A stretch of DNA of 7,121 bases from Treponema sp. (GTDB lineage Bacteria; Spirochaetota; Spirochaetia; Treponematales; Breznakiellaceae): assembly GCA_031255615.1 (NCBI GenBank), contig JAIRSD010000170.1, positions 1-7,121 on the forward strand. The letters run 5' to 3'. The position numbers were made by a program, and so were the translations under genes. Shown piece by piece: positions 5,734 to 7,121 of the stretch; position 1 is the first letter of the stretch, and the number at the start of each line of letters is the position of its first letter. The notes under the pieces were generated by a model that worked only from the letters and a program-made list of their open reading frames with translations, was not told the origin of the DNA and ran no database searches.

Positions 5734-7121
5734 ATGCGAATTTTGACCGGCGGCTTCAGCCATGAATCCAATTCCTTTAACCCCATCATCACAGGGGAAG
5801 ATGATTTTTCCGTCCTCCGGGGGGCAGAAATCATTGAAAACAGCGTCTTTTCCCGCCATTCCTCGGCGGGGATCATCGACGTCCTGAAAAAGGGGGGGGC
5901 GGAGATCGCCCCCACCGTGCTGGCAAGGGCGGTGCCCAACGGGGTAGTCTCCGCAGCCTTTTACCAAAAGCTAAAGGCCGAAATGCTGGACCGGGCCGGG
6001 GAGGCCCTGAAACAGGGGCCCATTGACGGCGTCTGCCTGGCCCTCCACGGCTCCATGAAGGTGGAGGGGGGTCTTTGCGCCGAGGGGGATCTCTGCGGCG
6101 CCCTGCGGAAGATTCTTCCCGGCATCCCCTTTACCGCGGCCCTGGACATGCACGCCACCATCACGCCGGACCTGCTGGGGGCCGTTGACGGCTTCGCCGG
6201 TTACAAGACCGCCCCCCATATCGACAGCTATGAAACCGGCGAACTTGCCGCGGAGATGCTGTTGAAAACCCTGAACACGGGGAAAAAACTCTACACCGCC
6301 CGGGTAAGGGTTCCCATGATGATCGCCGGGGAAAAATCGGAGACCGCCGCGGAACCCATGGCTTCCCTTATTGCCGCCTGCGGGGAGCTGGAAAAACCGG
6401 CCCCGGATCGGCCCGCCGTCCTGGCGGCCTCCCTGCTCCTGGGATTCCCCTGGGCGGACTGCGAGTACAACGCGGTAACCGTCCTGGTCTCCGCCTTTGA
6501 GGAGGACCGGGCCGCCGCGGACCGGGGGGCCCGGAAACTGGCGGAGGAATTCTGGCGCCGCCGGGGGGAATTCAACTTCCGCACGGAGTGGTACAACTCC
6601 AAAGAATCCCTGGCCGCGGCCTATGCCGCCGTCCAGGGGGGAGAGCGGCCGGTCTTTGTGTCCGATTCGGGGGACAACCCCACGGCGGGGGCTGCGGGGG
6701 ACGCCACGGAACTGCTGGAGGCTATCCTCGCCTCGATGGACCAGGTGGACCGGCTTCCCGGCCCCCTGCTCTACTCCGGGTTCTACGACGAACCGGCGGC
6801 GGCGGCCTGCCTCAAAGCCGGGGAGGGGGCGGAGCTTGACATCACCCTGGGGGGAAACTGGGATAGCATCAACGGCAAAAAGATTCCCCTGCGGGTCCGG
6901 GTAGAAAAAATCGTCCCCGATTACGGACCGTACCATTCGATCCTGGCCCTGGTGAGACACCGGAATATCCTTATCAGCGTTACGTCGAAGCATATCGGCT
7001 TTGGGGACGAGGAACTGCTCCCCGCCCTGGGGATCGACGCGGCGGCATACCCCCTGGTGGTGGTAAAACTGGGCTACCTGGAACCCTGCTTCAGGACCAT
7101 CGCCAAACGGGCCATCATGGC
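5734..7121 (+). CDS. M81-family (MlrC-like) metallopeptidase, partial at 3' end
   Basis: The frame is open from ATG 5734 to the window edge, giving 462 residues without a stop. Family members are usually around 490-510, so only the C-terminal end should be missing. The start has GGAG (5723-5726) seven bases upstream. Family landmarks appear in order: GGFSHESNSFNP at the N terminus (His10, Glu11), LDMHAT with likely metal ligands Asp138 and His140, YKTAPHIDSYETG with likely ligand His162, and SDSGDNPTAGAAGD from residue 310. The C-terminal part (VVKLGYLEP) follows the subfamily pattern with LGYL. MlrC itself hydrolyses linearised microcystin in the cytoplasm; the substrate here is unknown. It lacks a signal peptide. 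It lies 81 bases behind the permease and may share their transcript. The link to a sugar importer suggests a role in processing an amide- or peptide-bearing compound, which is speculative. Confidence 0.88.
   Translation, partial: MRILTGGFSHESNSFNPIITGEDDFSVLRGAEIIENSVFSRHSSAGIIDVLKKGGAEIAPTVLARAVPNGVVSAAFYQKLKAEMLDRAGEALKQGPIDGVCLALHGSMKVEGGLCAEGDLCGALRKILPGIPFTAALDMHATITPDLLGAVDGFAGYKTAPHIDSYETGELAAEMLLKTLNTGKKLYTARVRVPMMIAGEKSETAAEPMASLIAACGELEKPAPDRPAVLAASLLLGFPWADCEYNAVTVLVSAFEEDRAAADRGARKLAEEFWRRRGEFNFRTEWYNSKESLAAAYAAVQGGERPVFVSDSGDNPTAGAAGDATELLEAILASMDQVDRLPGPLLYSGFYDEPAAAACLKAGEGAELDITLGGNWDSINGKKIPLRVRVEKIVPDYGPYHSILALVRHRNILISVTSKHIGFGDEELLPALGIDAAAYPLVVVKLGYLEPCFRTIAKRAIM

Noticed and set aside
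6497..6904. Forward open frames inside the M81 gene (6497-6904 and 6588-6839)
   Set aside because: The M81 frame is open throughout with conserved motifs on both sides, so these are out-of-frame shadows, not evidence of a frameshift.
4924..6993. Minus-strand open frames of 347 and 340 residues (4924-5967 and 5971-6993)
   Set aside because: They are antisense to the second permease and the M81 gene, rich in Gly, His, Arg and Pro, and without motifs or ribosome binding sites.

Overview
The window looks like one carbohydrate-uptake locus on the + strand of a GC-rich bacterium. My best guess is a spirochaete of the Treponema / termite-gut type. This rests on the style of the binding-protein signal peptide (ending FAGG, with no lipobox cysteine), the lone CUT1 transporter with no ATPase beside it, and GC-rich palindromic intergenic repeats. 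It is an inference with moderate confidence at best, because the window holds no phylogenetic marker gene.

Layout. Bases 1-637 carry no credible gene. Most of this stretch (141-562) is a dense series of hairpin-forming sequences. At 638-2227 lies a GH35-type glycoside hydrolase (probable beta-galactosidase, no signal peptide). A 249-base gap follows, containing a second copy of the upstream palindromic element, another stem-loop, and a good sigma-70-type promoter (2379-2407). The transporter genes come next: an exported sugar-binding protein (2477-3781), then a GC-rich, highly structured 133-base spacer, then two inner-membrane permeases (3915-4802 and 4804-5652) separated by a single base. 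After an 81-base gap holding a dispersed repeat also found at 538-563, an M81-family (MlrC-like) metallopeptidase starts at 5734 and runs off the right edge.

How the parts may work together. The binding protein should capture a sugar or oligosaccharide in the periplasm and the two permeases should import it. The ATPase must come from elsewhere, probably a shared MalK/UgpC/MsmK-type subunit. The leaderless GH35-type enzyme would then cleave the imported glycoside in the cytoplasm. The M81 protein is the odd partner: the family is known for peptide or amide-bond hydrolysis (microcystin breakdown), so its place behind a sugar importer is the main functional puzzle. The most unusual DNA-level signals are two families of palindromic elements. 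In one of them two copies keep the same flanks while the stem sequence changes and pairing is preserved.
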